Position numbers and translations under genes: made by a program. Below are positions 23,975 to 32,254 of a DNA stretch of 64,000 bases, in pieces. The stretch lies in the NCBI RefSeq assembly GCF_000719095.1, contig NZ_JOEH01000017.1, forward strand, positions 106,332 through 170,331. The letters are read 5' to 3'. The notes beneath the pieces were generated by a model. The model had not been told where the DNA came from and ran no database searches. It worked only from the letters and a program-made list of their open reading frames with translations. The stretch is from Streptacidiphilus jeojiense (GTDB taxonomy: Bacteria; Actinomycetota; Actinomycetes; Streptomycetales; Streptomycetaceae). How positions within the stretch are numbered: the first letter of the stretch is position 1; each line of letters begins with the position of its first letter.

Positions 23975-23997
23975 ACCTACTAGTATGTACGGTAGGT
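23975..23997 (+). promoter_or_regulatory. Candidate TetR operator
   Basis: The inverted repeat ACCTAC (23975-23980) / GTAGGT (23992-23997), 11 bases apart, ends 3 bases before the TetR gene start. The size and position suit autorepression by the TetR-type protein. A minimal leader is implied. Confidence 0.6.
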
Positions 23998-24000
23998 CTC

Positions 24001-24567
24001 ATGAGCACCCCTGAACGTCTGATCGAGAGCACCCAGGAGCTCCTCTGGGAGCGCGGCTACGTCGGGACCAGCCCCAAGGCGATCCAGCAGCGCGCCGCGG
24101 CCGGCCAGGGCAGCATGTACCACCACTTCAAGGGCAAGCCCGACCTCGCGCTGGCCGCGATCCGCCGCAGCGCCGACGAGCGGCAGGCGCTGGCCGAGGA
24201 GCAGTTCTCCGGCCCCGGCACGGCGGTTGAGCGGGTCGCCGCCTACCTGCGCCGCGAACGGGACGTGCTGCGCGGCTGCCCGATCGGCCGGCTCACCCAG
24301 GACCCCGAGGTGGTCGCCGATCCGACGCTGCGTCAGCCCGTCGCCGACACCTTCGAGCACCTGATGCGGCGGCTCACCGCCGTCCTCACCGAGGGCCAGG
24401 CGCTGGGGCAACTGGACCCCGAACTCGATCCCGCCGACACCGCCGCCACCGTCGTCGCGGTACTCCAGGGCGGCTATGTGCTGGCCCGGGCGGCGGACTC
24501 GGTCGAGCCGTTCCGGCGGGCGACCGAGGGTGCGATCGCCCTGCTCGCCGCCCGCGAACTGCGCTGA
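24001..24567 (+). CDS. TetR/AcrR-family repressor
   Basis: 188 residues. An N-terminal HTH (ERLIESTQELLWERGYVGTSPKAIQQRAAAGQGSMYHHF, quoted in part: the YHHFKGK end is typical) and a C-terminal ligand domain of the YbjK/TetR_C type (RGCPIGRLTQD, with a Cys). First gene of a four-gene unit with DUF4865, CMD-family and phosphotriesterase-family proteins (gaps 42 bases, then two 4-base overlaps). It probably represses this unit through the palindrome just upstream. The inducer is unknown. Confidence 0.9.
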   Translation: MSTPERLIESTQELLWERGYVGTSPKAIQQRAAAGQGSMYHHFKGKPDLALAAIRRSADERQALAEEQFSGPGTAVERVAAYLRRERDVLRGCPIGRLTQDPEVVADPTLRQPVADTFEHLMRRLTAVLTEGQALGQLDPELDPADTAATVVAVLQGGYVLARAADSVEPFRRATEGAIALLAARELR

Positions 24568-24609
24568 CGCCACCGGCCGACCGAGCACCCGCCTGGAAGG
24601 GCCCAAACC

Positions 24610-25218
24610 GTGCACGCCATGCAGTACACGATCACCCTCCCCGCCGACTACGACATGGACGTCATCCGCCGCAGGGTCGCGGCCAAGGGCTCGCTGCTGG
24701 ACGACTTCCCCGACCTCGGCCTCAAGGCCTACCTGATCCGCGAGCGCGGCCGCGAGGGTTCCCCCGTCAACGAGTACGCCCCGTTCTACCTCTGGAACGG
24801 CACGGCCGGCCTCGGCCGCTTCCTCTGGGGCGGCTCCGGCTTCGGCGGGATCGTCGCGGATTTCGGCCGCCCGACCGTCCGCCACTGGATCGGGGCCGCG
24901 GCCACGGCCGGACCGGAGCCGGCCGGAGGTCCGCCGCGCACGGCGGTCCGCCGCACCGGCACGGTGCCGGACGGCGCCGACCCGGCCGGGTCGATGGCGC
25001 GGGCGGCGGCCGAACTGTCCGCGCTCGCGGGCACCCCCGGCCTGCACAGCGCCGCCGTCGCGCTCGACCCGCACCACTGGGAGCTGGTCCACTTCAGCCT
25101 GTGGGCGGACACCGCGCCCGCCGACCTGCCGGGCGACCGCTACCAGGTACTGCACCTCTCGGCTCCGGGGCTGGCGGAGCTGACCCTCGCCGATCGGACA
25201 GCAGGAGCGACCCGATGA
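24610..25218 (+). CDS. DUF4865-family protein
   Basis: 202 residues from GTG. The opening MQYTITLPADYDMDVIRRR, then LKAYLIRERG, APFYLWNGTAGLGRFLWGG and a later YQVLHLSAPG element match the DUF4865 family, proteins usually found in TetR-led operons with small oxidoreductase or monooxygenase genes. A catalytic or monooxygenase-like fold (ABM type) is suspected for the family, not established. The last four bases overlap the next start. Confidence 0.82.
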   Translation: MHAMQYTITLPADYDMDVIRRRVAAKGSLLDDFPDLGLKAYLIRERGREGSPVNEYAPFYLWNGTAGLGRFLWGGSGFGGIVADFGRPTVRHWIGAAATAGPEPAGGPPRTAVRRTGTVPDGADPAGSMARAAAELSALAGTPGLHSAAVALDPHHWELVHFSLWADTAPADLPGDRYQVLHLSAPGLAELTLADRTAGATR

Positions 25219-25643
25219 ACCCGCCGAACCCCCTGAGCCCGATGAACCCGCTCACCGAGGCACCCCTGGACCGCGAGGCCGGCTACCGGCTGCTCGGGGA
25301 GCTCCAGGACGCCGAGGCCCAACTCGGCACCCTCGCCGCCCTGGACGTCCACGCCCCGGGCTTCCCCGACTGGATCGTCACCGCGCTCTTCGGCGGCACC
25401 TACCAGCGCGAGGGGCTGGCGCTGCGCGACCGGCAGATCGCCAACCTCGCCGCACTCACCGCGATGGGTGGTGTCGAGCCCCAACTCGCCCAGCACGTAA
25501 GGGCGAGCCTGCGGGTCGGGATGAGCCCGGAGGAGGTCGTCGAAGTGCTGGTGCACCTGGCCCCCTATGTGGGTGTGCCGAAGGCGCTGGCCGGTCTCCG
25601 GGTGGCCACAGCGGTGCTGGACGAGCCCCGGACGACGCCGTGA
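25215..25643 (+). CDS. Carboxymuconolactone-decarboxylase-family protein
   Basis: 142 residues. The all-helical CMD layout is visible (FPDWIVTALFGGTYQREGLALRDRQIANLAALTAMGG in pieces, then LAQHVRASLRVGMSPEEVVEVLVHLAPYVGVPKAL). It lacks the CxxC of AhpD-type peroxidases, so decarboxylase- or lactone-type chemistry, or a binding role, is more likely. AGGAG lies 7 bases before the ATG, which overlaps the DUF4865 stop (ATGA). Confidence 0.88.
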   Translation: MNPPNPLSPMNPLTEAPLDREAGYRLLGELQDAEAQLGTLAALDVHAPGFPDWIVTALFGGTYQREGLALRDRQIANLAALTAMGGVEPQLAQHVRASLRVGMSPEEVVEVLVHLAPYVGVPKALAGLRVATAVLDEPRTTP

Positions 25644-26575
25644 CCATGGTCCGCACGGTCCTCGGGGACGTCCCGCCGGCGGAGTTGGGCATCGTCGACG
25701 CCCACGACCACCTCTTCCTGGCCAGCGCCCTGCTGCCCGGTCAGGAACTGGACGACATGGAGGCGGCACAGGCCGAGGCCCTGGCGTTCCACGCGCAGGG
25801 CGGAGGCACCCTCGTCCAGTGGACGCCCTACGGCCTGGGCCGCAGGGCGGAGCTGCTGGCGGAGGTCTCCCGGGTGACCGGGGTGAACATCGTCGCGGCA
25901 ACCGGGCTGCACCAGGCCCGGCACTACGGCCCGGGGTTCGACCTCGCGGATCCGGGTTCCACCGGGCTCGCCCCGGCCGCGCTGTTCACCGCCGAACTGA
26001 CCGAGGGGCTCCGGGCGTCGGCCGGCAACGAGGTGCTGCCGGCCCGGGCCGGCCTGATCAAGGTGGCCGGCGGCTTCCACCGGCTGGACCCGCATGCCCG
26101 TACGGTCATGGCCGCTGCGGCGGAGGCGCACCACGCCACGGGCGCGCCGATCGGGGTGCACCTGGAGCACGGCTCGGCCGCCGCCGAGGTCCTCGCCCTG
26201 CTCTACGACGACCTGGCGGTACCGGCGGAACGGGTCGTCCTCGGCCACCTCAACCGCCTCCCCGACCTGCGCCTGCACCGGGAGGCGGCGGAGCGCGGAG
26301 CCTACCTCTGCTTCGACGGTCCGTCAGAGGCCAACCACGCCACGGACTGGAGGCTGCTGGACGCTCTGGCCGCGCTGGTCGACGCGGGCCACGCGGATCA
26401 GCTCCTGATCGGCGGCGACACCACCACCGCCGGCGCCCGCGCCGCCACCGGCGGGGGCCCCGGTATCCCCTACCTGCTGCACACCCTCCGTCCCCGGCTG
26501 CGTCGCGAGCTGGGGGAGGAGAACGCGGACCGGCTGTACACCGTGAACCCGGCGCGGGCGTTCGCCTGGGCCTGA
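25640..26575 (+). CDS. Phosphotriesterase-family metal hydrolase
   Basis: 311 residues with the full binuclear metal set: His 22 and His 24 (DAHDHL), Lys 141 (LIKVAGG, the carbamylated bridge), His 174 (GVHLEH), His 203 (LGHLNR) and Asp 260 (IGGDTT). Members hydrolyse lactones or phosphotriesters. In this operon a lactonase step beside a CMD-family protein fits degradation of a small ring or lactone compound. GTG start overlaps the upstream stop (GTGA). Substrate unknown. Confidence 0.9.
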   Translation: MTMVRTVLGDVPPAELGIVDAHDHLFLASALLPGQELDDMEAAQAEALAFHAQGGGTLVQWTPYGLGRRAELLAEVSRVTGVNIVAATGLHQARHYGPGFDLADPGSTGLAPAALFTAELTEGLRASAGNEVLPARAGLIKVAGGFHRLDPHARTVMAAAAEAHHATGAPIGVHLEHGSAAAEVLALLYDDLAVPAERVVLGHLNRLPDLRLHREAAERGAYLCFDGPSEANHATDWRLLDALAALVDAGHADQLLIGGDTTTAGARAATGGGPGIPYLLHTLRPRLRRELGEENADRLYTVNPARAFAWA

Positions 26576-26614
26576 GGGACAGGGCACCGATGTCGGCACG
26601 TAGGGTGAGCGGGC

Positions 26615-27280
26615 ATGGACACCATGACGGCAATCTGGTCGTTCGCCCTGGTCGTCGGCTTGCTGACGCTGACGCCCGGGCTCGATACGGCACTGATACT
26701 GCGAACCGCCGCGCTGCGGAGCCGGCCTGAGGCGTGGGGGGTTGTGCTGGGGATCCAGGCCGGGACGCTGGCCTGGGGGATGTTGAGTTCGCTCGGGGTG
26801 AGCGCGCTGCTGACGGCGTCGCACACGGCGTACGAGGCACTGCGGGTGGCGGGCGCCGGCTACCTGCTGTGGATGGGCGGCCGGATGCTGTGGGGGACGC
26901 TGCGGCGACGGAGCGGCGAGGCGGCGGCGGACACGGACGCGGATGTGGCGGCGGCAGCGGGCGACGCGGCGGGTGCCGGGGGCCGGGTGCTGGTGGGGCT
27001 GCGGCGCGGGGCGCTGACGAATCTGCTCAACCCCAAGGTGGGCGTGTTCTACGTGGCGGTGCTTCCGCAGTTCATCCCGGCCGGGGCGCCGCATCTGGCC
27101 ATGGGCGCGCTGCTGACCTGCGTGCACGTGGCGGAGGGGCTGACCTGGTCGGTGGTGCTGGTGGCCTTCGCCGGGGTGCTGCGGAACTGGCTGCGGCGGC
27201 CGGTCGCGCGGCGGGTGCTGGACCGGGTCACCGGGGTCGTCGTGGTCGGGTTCGGGCTGCGGCTGGCGCTGGGCGACTGA
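26615..27280 (+). CDS. LysE/RhtB-family exporter
   Basis: 221 residues with about six helices. The N-terminus (FALVVGLLTLTPGLDTALILRTAALRSR, in part) carries the TPGxD element of the family, and LTNLLNPKVGVFYVAVLPQF is the matching second signature. The loop between helices 3 and 4 is enlarged and Ala/Asp-rich. It exports amino acids or small metabolites. It starts 39 bases after the phosphotriesterase-family gene and may be co-transcribed with it. Confidence 0.92.
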   Translation: MDTMTAIWSFALVVGLLTLTPGLDTALILRTAALRSRPEAWGVVLGIQAGTLAWGMLSSLGVSALLTASHTAYEALRVAGAGYLLWMGGRMLWGTLRRRSGEAAADTDADVAAAAGDAAGAGGRVLVGLRRGALTNLLNPKVGVFYVAVLPQFIPAGAPHLAMGALLTCVHVAEGLTWSVVLVAFAGVLRNWLRRPVARRVLDRVTGVVVVGFGLRLALGD

Positions 27281-27309
27281 GACGGCTGGAGCAGCCGGGC
27301 AGCCGGGCG

Positions 27310-27356
27310 TGTCAATGATGGTTGACGCCCGGCGAGTGTCAACGTACATTGACAGC
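27310..27356 (+). promoter_or_regulatory. Leaderless promoter embedded in two palindromic operators
   Basis: Two copies of TGTCAA-N6-TTGACR: 27310-27327 and 27337-27354 (the second is a perfect inverted repeat), 27 bases centre to centre. The right arm of the first is a -35 hexamer (TTGACG, 27322-27327). The second contains the -10 (TACATT, 27345-27350), with a 17-base spacer. Transcription would begin at the ATG at 27357, so the message is probably leaderless, in line with the absence of a ribosome-binding site. Confidence 0.8.
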
Positions 27357-27596
27357 ATGAGTGAGACCAGACAGCTCGCGGACGACGCGGGCAGCCGCGA
27401 CCCCGCGGTGGGGCTCAGAGCGGTCCGCGCTCTGCGCGACCTCGCCGAGCGGCTCGAGGACCTGCAGGTCGGCAATGCCCGGGCGCAGGGTTGGTCGTGG
27501 CAGGACATCGCCTCCTGTCTCGGCGTCAGCAGGCAGGCCGTGCACAAGAAGCACGCCCGGCGCGGGCCGGGATTCTTTGGAAGAGGTGACGAGTAG
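27357..27596 (+). CDS. HTH regulator paired with the Clp-N protein
   Basis: 79 residues: a helix (AVGLRAVRALRDLAERLEDL) and a helix-turn-helix (WSWQDIASCLGVSRQAVHKK), ending in a basic GFFGRGDE-type tail. The fold is that of small regulators found directly upstream of Clp-N proteins in actinobacteria. It has no ligand domain of its own. It begins on the proposed transcription start and ends 2 bases before the Clp-N gene. It most likely binds the TGTCAA-N6-TTGACA sites and represses its own operon, with the Clp-N partner supplying the signal input (inference). Confidence 0.85.
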   Translation: MSETRQLADDAGSRDPAVGLRAVRALRDLAERLEDLQVGNARAQGWSWQDIASCLGVSRQAVHKKHARRGPGFFGRGDE

Positions 27597-27598
27597 CC

Positions 27599-28168
27599 AT
27601 GCTCGAACGATTCACCGCGCCCGCGCGCCGGGTGGTCACCGAGACGCAGTTGGAGATGCGCGCGCTGCACCACGGCCACGTGGGCACCGAGCACCTGCTG
27701 CTCGCCCTGCTCCGGCAGCCGGCGGAACCGGCGGCCGCCCTGCTGGTGCGGCACGGCCTCGACCTGGAGACGGCCAGGGCGGCGGTGCAGCGGCTGCTGG
27801 GGGAGTCCGGCGCGACGATCGACGGTGCGGCACTGGAGACGATCGGGATCGACCTGGACATGGTCACCGCCCGGGTCGAGGCCGCCTTCGGGGTCGGTGC
27901 CCTCGCCAACCCGGGCGGGGCCGCGGGCCGGGGGCGGACCAGGACCCAGGGCCGGGGCACCTTCACCACCCGGGCCAGGAAGGTCCTGGAGCTGGCGGTG
28001 CGGGCCGCGCAGGGCCGGGGGGACAGCAGCATCGGCACCGGCCATCTGCTGCTCGGAATGGTGCGCGAGGGCGGCGGGTTGGCAGTGGGCGTGCTCAGGG
28101 ACCACGGCCTGGACCTGGCCGAGGTCGAGCGTGAGACCGAGCGGAGCCTCGGCGCGGACGCGGCCTGA
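27599..28168 (+). CDS. Tandem Clp-N (ClpR) domain protein without ATPase
   Basis: 189 residues made of two Clp N-terminal repeats: FTAPARRVVTETQLEMRAL...HVGTEHLLLALLR and FTTRARKVLELAVRAAQGR...IGTGHLLLGMVREGGG, joined by a Gly/Arg-rich linker. No Walker motif follows, so it is not an unfoldase. Mycobacterial ClpC2, a stand-alone ClpR protein, is reported to sequester ClpC1-targeting antibiotics (cyclomarin type) and to control its own expression. Here the DNA-binding part is a separate gene two bases upstream. A decoy/sensor role is inference. Confidence 0.9.
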   Translation: MLERFTAPARRVVTETQLEMRALHHGHVGTEHLLLALLRQPAEPAAALLVRHGLDLETARAAVQRLLGESGATIDGAALETIGIDLDMVTARVEAAFGVGALANPGGAAGRGRTRTQGRGTFTTRARKVLELAVRAAQGRGDSSIGTGHLLLGMVREGGGLAVGVLRDHGLDLAEVERETERSLGADAA

Positions 28169-28188
28169 CCGGCCGCGCAGCGCAGCAA

Positions 28189-28219
28189 GGAGGGCCGACC
28201 CGAAACGGGTCGGCCCTCC
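28189..28219. terminator. Bidirectional terminator
   Basis: A perfect 14-bp stem (28189-28202 with 28206-28219) with an AAA loop, between the convergent Clp-N and LCP genes. Confidence 0.88.
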
Positions 28220-28269
28220 CTCGTCGCACGGTCAGGTCAGGTCGCGGCGCTCGCGTCACGGCGCTCAGG

Positions 28270-30015
28270 TCACGGCGCGGAGTCCTTGACGTTGGGGCTG
28301 AGGGCGTAGGCCCGTATCGGGGTCATCCCGCCGTAGCCGGGGAGGCTGACCGTGTCCTGGGTGCCCACCTGGGCGCAGGAGCCGGTCTGGTTGCCGGTCT
28401 GCACGTTGGCGTTGCTCAGCGCGACCTTGGTGTTGGCCGGCGGGGCGGAGGCCTTGCCGCCGGGGTAGGTGTTGCCGGTCGGCCAGTCGGTGCCGATGAG
28501 CAGGTGTATGCCGCTGGCGGTGCCCTGCTTGAGCGCGCTGCTCGGCAGGCCGAGGCTGCTGGCGACCTCCTGGGCGTCGGCCGCGCGGCCGGGGCCGTAG
28601 GTGAGCGTGGTGGTCTTGATGTTGGTGGACGGCGGCGACTCGATGTCGGTGTTGGACGCGTAGCCGTCCGCGATCAGCACCTTCTGCAGTTCGGAGGCGC
28701 GACCGGTGAGGGTGGTGGTGCCGTTCGCCACATGGACGGCGATCTCCGAGGGAGCCAGCGCCGACTTGGTGGCGGCGGGCGCCTTGGAGGCGCTCGCGGC
28801 GGCCGTCGAGGGCGCGGCCTTGGCGGTGGCTGCGGCGGCGCTGGACTTGGCGCCGCTGGCGGTGGTCAGCGACTGGTCGTTGGCGATGGTGGAGAACAGG
28901 GTCTGTGCGCCGGGGGCGATCACCAGGCGGTTGATGTTGGTCGGGTCGGCCCCGGTCTGCATGGTGGTGAAGGTGATGCGGTCGGTGGGGACCTTGTTGA
29001 GGTCCTCGGCCAGGCCGGTCAGCTTGGGGATGCTGTCCAGCGAGGTGTCCACGGTGAGCGCCTTGGTGGCGGCGTTGGCCAGGTTCCACAGCTTGGTCGG
29101 GCTGGTGAGGGTGCCGGCGCTCTTCATCTGGTTGATCATCGCGGTCAGGAAGATGTGCTGCGCCGCGGTCCGGCCGATGTCGCCGCCGTTCCCGAAGCCG
29201 TGCCGGGTGCGGACGAACTCCAGCGCGGCCACGCCCTTGAGGGTGTGGGTGCCCTTCGCCAGCTTGAGGTGCGACTGCGGGTCGTAGACGTTGTTGCTGA
29301 CGCAGACCTTCACACCGCCCACCGCGTCCGACATGGCGACCACGCCGCTGAAGTCGACCATGGCGAAGTGGTCTATGGGGATGCCGGTCAGCTGGTGGAT
29401 GGCGGCGACGCTGCAGCCGGGCCCGTACTGCAGGGCGCTGTTGATCATTCCGTAGCCGCCGCTGGTGCTGGCGCCGGTCTTGTCGTCCTTGCAGGCGGGC
29501 AGGTTGGTCATCAGGTCGCGCGGGACGCTCATCACCGTCGCGTTGCTGCGGTCCGCGGAGATGTGGACCACCATCTCGACGTCGGCGTTGCCGTCGCCGC
29601 CGCTGCTACCGCCGGCGCAGTCGCCGCCGAGCTTGCAGTCGGCGGCGTTGGCGCGGATGTCGGAGCCGATCACCAGCATGTTGATGGGGCTGCGGCCGAA
29701 GGCGTCGACCTTCTCGGTGCCCGCGTTGCCCGAGGTTCCGGCGAAGAGCGCGTCGCTCTTGATGTTGCCGTTGAGCTTCTCGTACGCGTAGACGCCGCCC
29801 GCCGCCGCGACGACCATGACGCCGGCCGTGCTGATGGCTATGATCTTGATCGGACTCTTCTTCTGGCCCTTCTTCGCTGCCTTGCGCATCGCCGCGCGAC
29901 CGCCGGGGGGCGGACCCGCTGCGCCGGGACCTCCGGGTGCCGCACCTCTGCCCTGGGATGGACTTCCGCCACCACGGCGGGCAGCGGCCCGGCCACCGGT
30001 ACTGGCGTCGCTCAT
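28270..30015 (-). CDS. LytR-CpsA-Psr (LCP) family cell-wall ligase
   Basis: 581 residues. A Gly/Pro/Arg-rich cytoplasmic N-terminus, one transmembrane helix (IIAISTAGVMVVAAAGGVYAY, near 60-80), the LCP domain (INMLVIGSDIRAN, VVHISADRSNATVMSVPRDL, HFAMVDFSGVVAMSDAVGGV, ALEFVRTRHGF), an Ala/Ser linker, and a C-terminal LytR_C domain (IAVHVANGTTTLTGRA...). It is expected to transfer glycopolymers from lipid carrier to peptidoglycan on the outer face. ATG at 30015 has AAGGA 7 bases upstream; the 87 in-frame bases before it lack coding character. Monocistronic. Confidence 0.92.
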   Translation of the reverse strand: MSDASTGGRAAARRGGGSPSQGRGAAPGGPGAAGPPPGGRAAMRKAAKKGQKKSPIKIIAISTAGVMVVAAAGGVYAYEKLNGNIKSDALFAGTSGNAGTEKVDAFGRSPINMLVIGSDIRANAADCKLGGDCAGGSSGGDGNADVEMVVHISADRSNATVMSVPRDLMTNLPACKDDKTGASTSGGYGMINSALQYGPGCSVAAIHQLTGIPIDHFAMVDFSGVVAMSDAVGGVKVCVSNNVYDPQSHLKLAKGTHTLKGVAALEFVRTRHGFGNGGDIGRTAAQHIFLTAMINQMKSAGTLTSPTKLWNLANAATKALTVDTSLDSIPKLTGLAEDLNKVPTDRITFTTMQTGADPTNINRLVIAPGAQTLFSTIANDQSLTTASGAKSSAAAATAKAAPSTAAASASKAPAATKSALAPSEIAVHVANGTTTLTGRASELQKVLIADGYASNTDIESPPSTNIKTTTLTYGPGRAADAQEVASSLGLPSSALKQGTASGIHLLIGTDWPTGNTYPGGKASAPPANTKVALSNANVQTGNQTGSCAQVGTQDTVSLPGYGGMTPIRAYALSPNVKDSAP

Positions 30016-30467
30016 GGTCACATCCTTGGTCAGGTGAGCCCGAAGGCTACCGGTCGAAACTTTTGCTACTCGTCGAACGCGCGTGCTCTGTATCGGGGGC
30101 ATGGGGGCACAGGAGGTAGGACTGTCCGCTCCTGGGTTCCGGTTCCACGGCTGGGCAATTTAGCAAGTGTTTGTGAGTACGACATAAGGACAACCCTGCG
30201 AATCGTTTCTGCGGGGTAACGAGCGGCTGTGAGTGACGGCCGCCGTCACGTCCGGTGATCGGACGATCGCGGGGGAGCACCGTGGGGTGAGCGGGATCAC
30301 GTGGGGATCCACTCTGCCATCCGCACCCGGCCGTTGGGAGTGGAGGGGCGTAAGAGACGTCCACGCACCGTCGGGGCCCCTGATTTTGAACGTTGACGGG
30401 CATGTGTTCGGGCCAGGAAAATGGAACCCCGCTGTTTATTGCGTGCCCCGAAGGGTTATGTACCGCT
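30016..30467. other. Divergent regulatory region, no gene seen
   Basis: It separates the LCP gene (left) from the ABC-transporter operon (right). AT content is higher than in the neighbours near 30160-30190. No convincing small ORF or hairpin was found. Promoters for both sides should lie here, but I could not fix them. Confidence 0.45.
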
Positions 30468-31616
30468 TTGATACTGATCGACGCTGTGACGAAGCGTTAC
30501 CCGGACGGCACTACGGCCGTGGACCGACTCACCCTGGAGATACCGGACGGTTCCATCACCGTTCTGGTCGGACCGTCCGGCTGTGGCAAGACCACCACGC
30601 TGCGCATGATCAACCGCATGATCGAACCGACCGAGGGACGGATCACCCTCGACGGCGCCGACATCCGCGAACAGCCGGTCAACTCGCTGCGCCGCACCAT
30701 GGGTTACGTCATCCAGCACGCCGGGCTGTTCCCGCACCGCACCATCGTGGAGAACATCGCCACCGTCCCCCGGCTGCTCGGCTGGGACCGCCGGGAGGCC
30801 AGGACCCGCGCGCTGGAGCTGATGGAGCGGGTCGGCCTGGACCGCTCGCTGGCCAAGCGCTACCCCTACCAGCTGTCCGGGGGCCAGCAGCAGCGCGTCG
30901 GCGTGGCCCGCGCGCTCGCCGCCGATCCGCCGGTGATGCTGATGGACGAGCCCTTCTCCGCCGTCGACCCCATCGTCCGCAAGGGTCTGCAGGACGAACT
31001 GATACGCATTCAGGGCGAGTTGGGCAAGACCATCGTCTTCGTCACGCATGACATCGACGAGGCCATCAAGATCGGCGACATGGTCGCGGTGCTCCGCGAG
31101 GGCGGGAAGCTGGCCCAGTACGCGCCGCCGGCCGAGCTGCTGTCGGCGCCGGCCGACGGCTTCGTCGAGGACTTCCTCGGCCTGGACCGCGGCATCCGCA
31201 GGCTGTCCTTCTTCACCGCCGCGGGACTCGAACTGAACACCGTGCCGATCGTCGCGGTCGACAGCACGGCCGAGCAGTTGGCGGCCCGCACAGTCCCACA
31301 GACTCCTTACCTTCTTGTCACCGACACCGAGGGCCGTCCCCTCGGTTGGGCCGACGCCAAGCAGCGGGCCGCCGGCAGCGAGGCGCTGATCCCCTTCGGC
31401 CACTCCTTCACGGCCGGACGCGACTCGCTCCGCGCCGCGCTGGACTCGGCGGTGCTCTCCCCGACCGGCTGGGCGGTCGCGGTCGACGAGAACGGCCGCG
31501 CCGTCGGTGTCGCCGCGCAGGAGACCATCGCCGCCGCGATCAGGACCGCGCACCTGGAGCAGCAGGCCACCGGGTCGGCCTCCGGAGTCGCCGACGCAGC
31601 TCCCGTGGATGCGTGA
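30468..31616 (+). CDS. Osmoprotectant (OpuC/ProV-type) ABC transporter ATPase
   Basis: 382 residues. Walker A GPSGCGKT (35-42), Q-loop, signature LSGGQQQRVGVARAL and Walker B VMLMDEP, with the longer ProV-type C-terminus ending in a degenerate CBS-like region (PYLLVTDTEGRPLGWAD... then GWAVAVDENGRAVGV). By family it powers uptake of glycine betaine, choline or similar solutes, gated by ionic strength. The start is uncertain: TTG at 30468 fits the family N-terminus (LIDAVTKRYPDG), with GAAGGG 11 bases upstream; an in-frame ATG at 30402 is the alternative. Overlaps the permease gene by one base. Confidence 0.92.
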   Translation: MILIDAVTKRYPDGTTAVDRLTLEIPDGSITVLVGPSGCGKTTTLRMINRMIEPTEGRITLDGADIREQPVNSLRRTMGYVIQHAGLFPHRTIVENIATVPRLLGWDRREARTRALELMERVGLDRSLAKRYPYQLSGGQQQRVGVARALAADPPVMLMDEPFSAVDPIVRKGLQDELIRIQGELGKTIVFVTHDIDEAIKIGDMVAVLREGGKLAQYAPPAELLSAPADGFVEDFLGLDRGIRRLSFFTAAGLELNTVPIVAVDSTAEQLAARTVPQTPYLLVTDTEGRPLGWADAKQRAAGSEALIPFGHSFTAGRDSLRAALDSAVLSPTGWAVAVDENGRAVGVAAQETIAAAIRTAHLEQQATGSASGVADAAPVDA

Positions 31617-32254
31617 TGGGCGGCTTCTTCGACATCCCGAGCGACCTGCAGGCCAGCTGGTGGGGCCTGATCGGGCTGCACCTTGAGGAGGCGCTGGTCC
31701 CGGTCCTGTTCGGACTGCTGATCGCGCTGCCGCTGGCCCAGCTCTGCGCCCGGTTCCGCTGGCTCTACCCGCCCATGCTCGGCATCACCACCGTGCTCTA
31801 CGCGCTGCCGTCGCTGGCCTTCATCGTGCTGCTGATCAACTGGACCGGCCTCAGCACCACCACCGTCGAGATCCCGCTGACCATCTACAGCCTGGTCGTG
31901 CTGATCCCCGCGATCGTGGACGGGGTCCGCTCGGTGCCCGAGGAGACCCACGCCGCGGCCACCGCGATGGGCTTCGGACCGATCCGCCGCTACATCCAGG
32001 TGGAGCTGCCGATCGCGGTCCCGGCGATCTTCGCCGGGCTGCGGGTCGCCACCGTCTCCAGCATCAGCCTGGTCAGCGTCGGCGCGCTGATCGGCAACGA
32101 GGGCGGCCTGGGCAACCTGCTGTCGGACGCCCTGCACTACCACCGCCCGATCCTGGCCTGGAACTCCGTGCTCACCACCGCCGTCCTGGCGATCCTCATC
32201 GACGGCCTGCTGGTGCTGCTGCGCCGGCTCCTCACTCCCTGGGCGGTGCGGTGA
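31616..32254 (+). CDS. Osmoprotectant ABC transporter permease (OpuCB/ProW type)
   Basis: 212 residues, about five helices, with the permease EAA-like loop (EETHAAATAMGFGPIRRYIQVELPIAVPAIFAG, in part). It binds the ATPase from the membrane side. The ATG shares its A with the TGA stop of the ATPase gene (TGATG); an in-frame GTG one codon earlier is possible. The last four bases overlap the second permease. Confidence 0.93.
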   Translation: MGGFFDIPSDLQASWWGLIGLHLEEALVPVLFGLLIALPLAQLCARFRWLYPPMLGITTVLYALPSLAFIVLLINWTGLSTTTVEIPLTIYSLVVLIPAIVDGVRSVPEETHAAATAMGFGPIRRYIQVELPIAVPAIFAGLRVATVSSISLVSVGALIGNEGGLGNLLSDALHYHRPILAWNSVLTTAVLAILIDGLLVLLRRLLTPWAVR

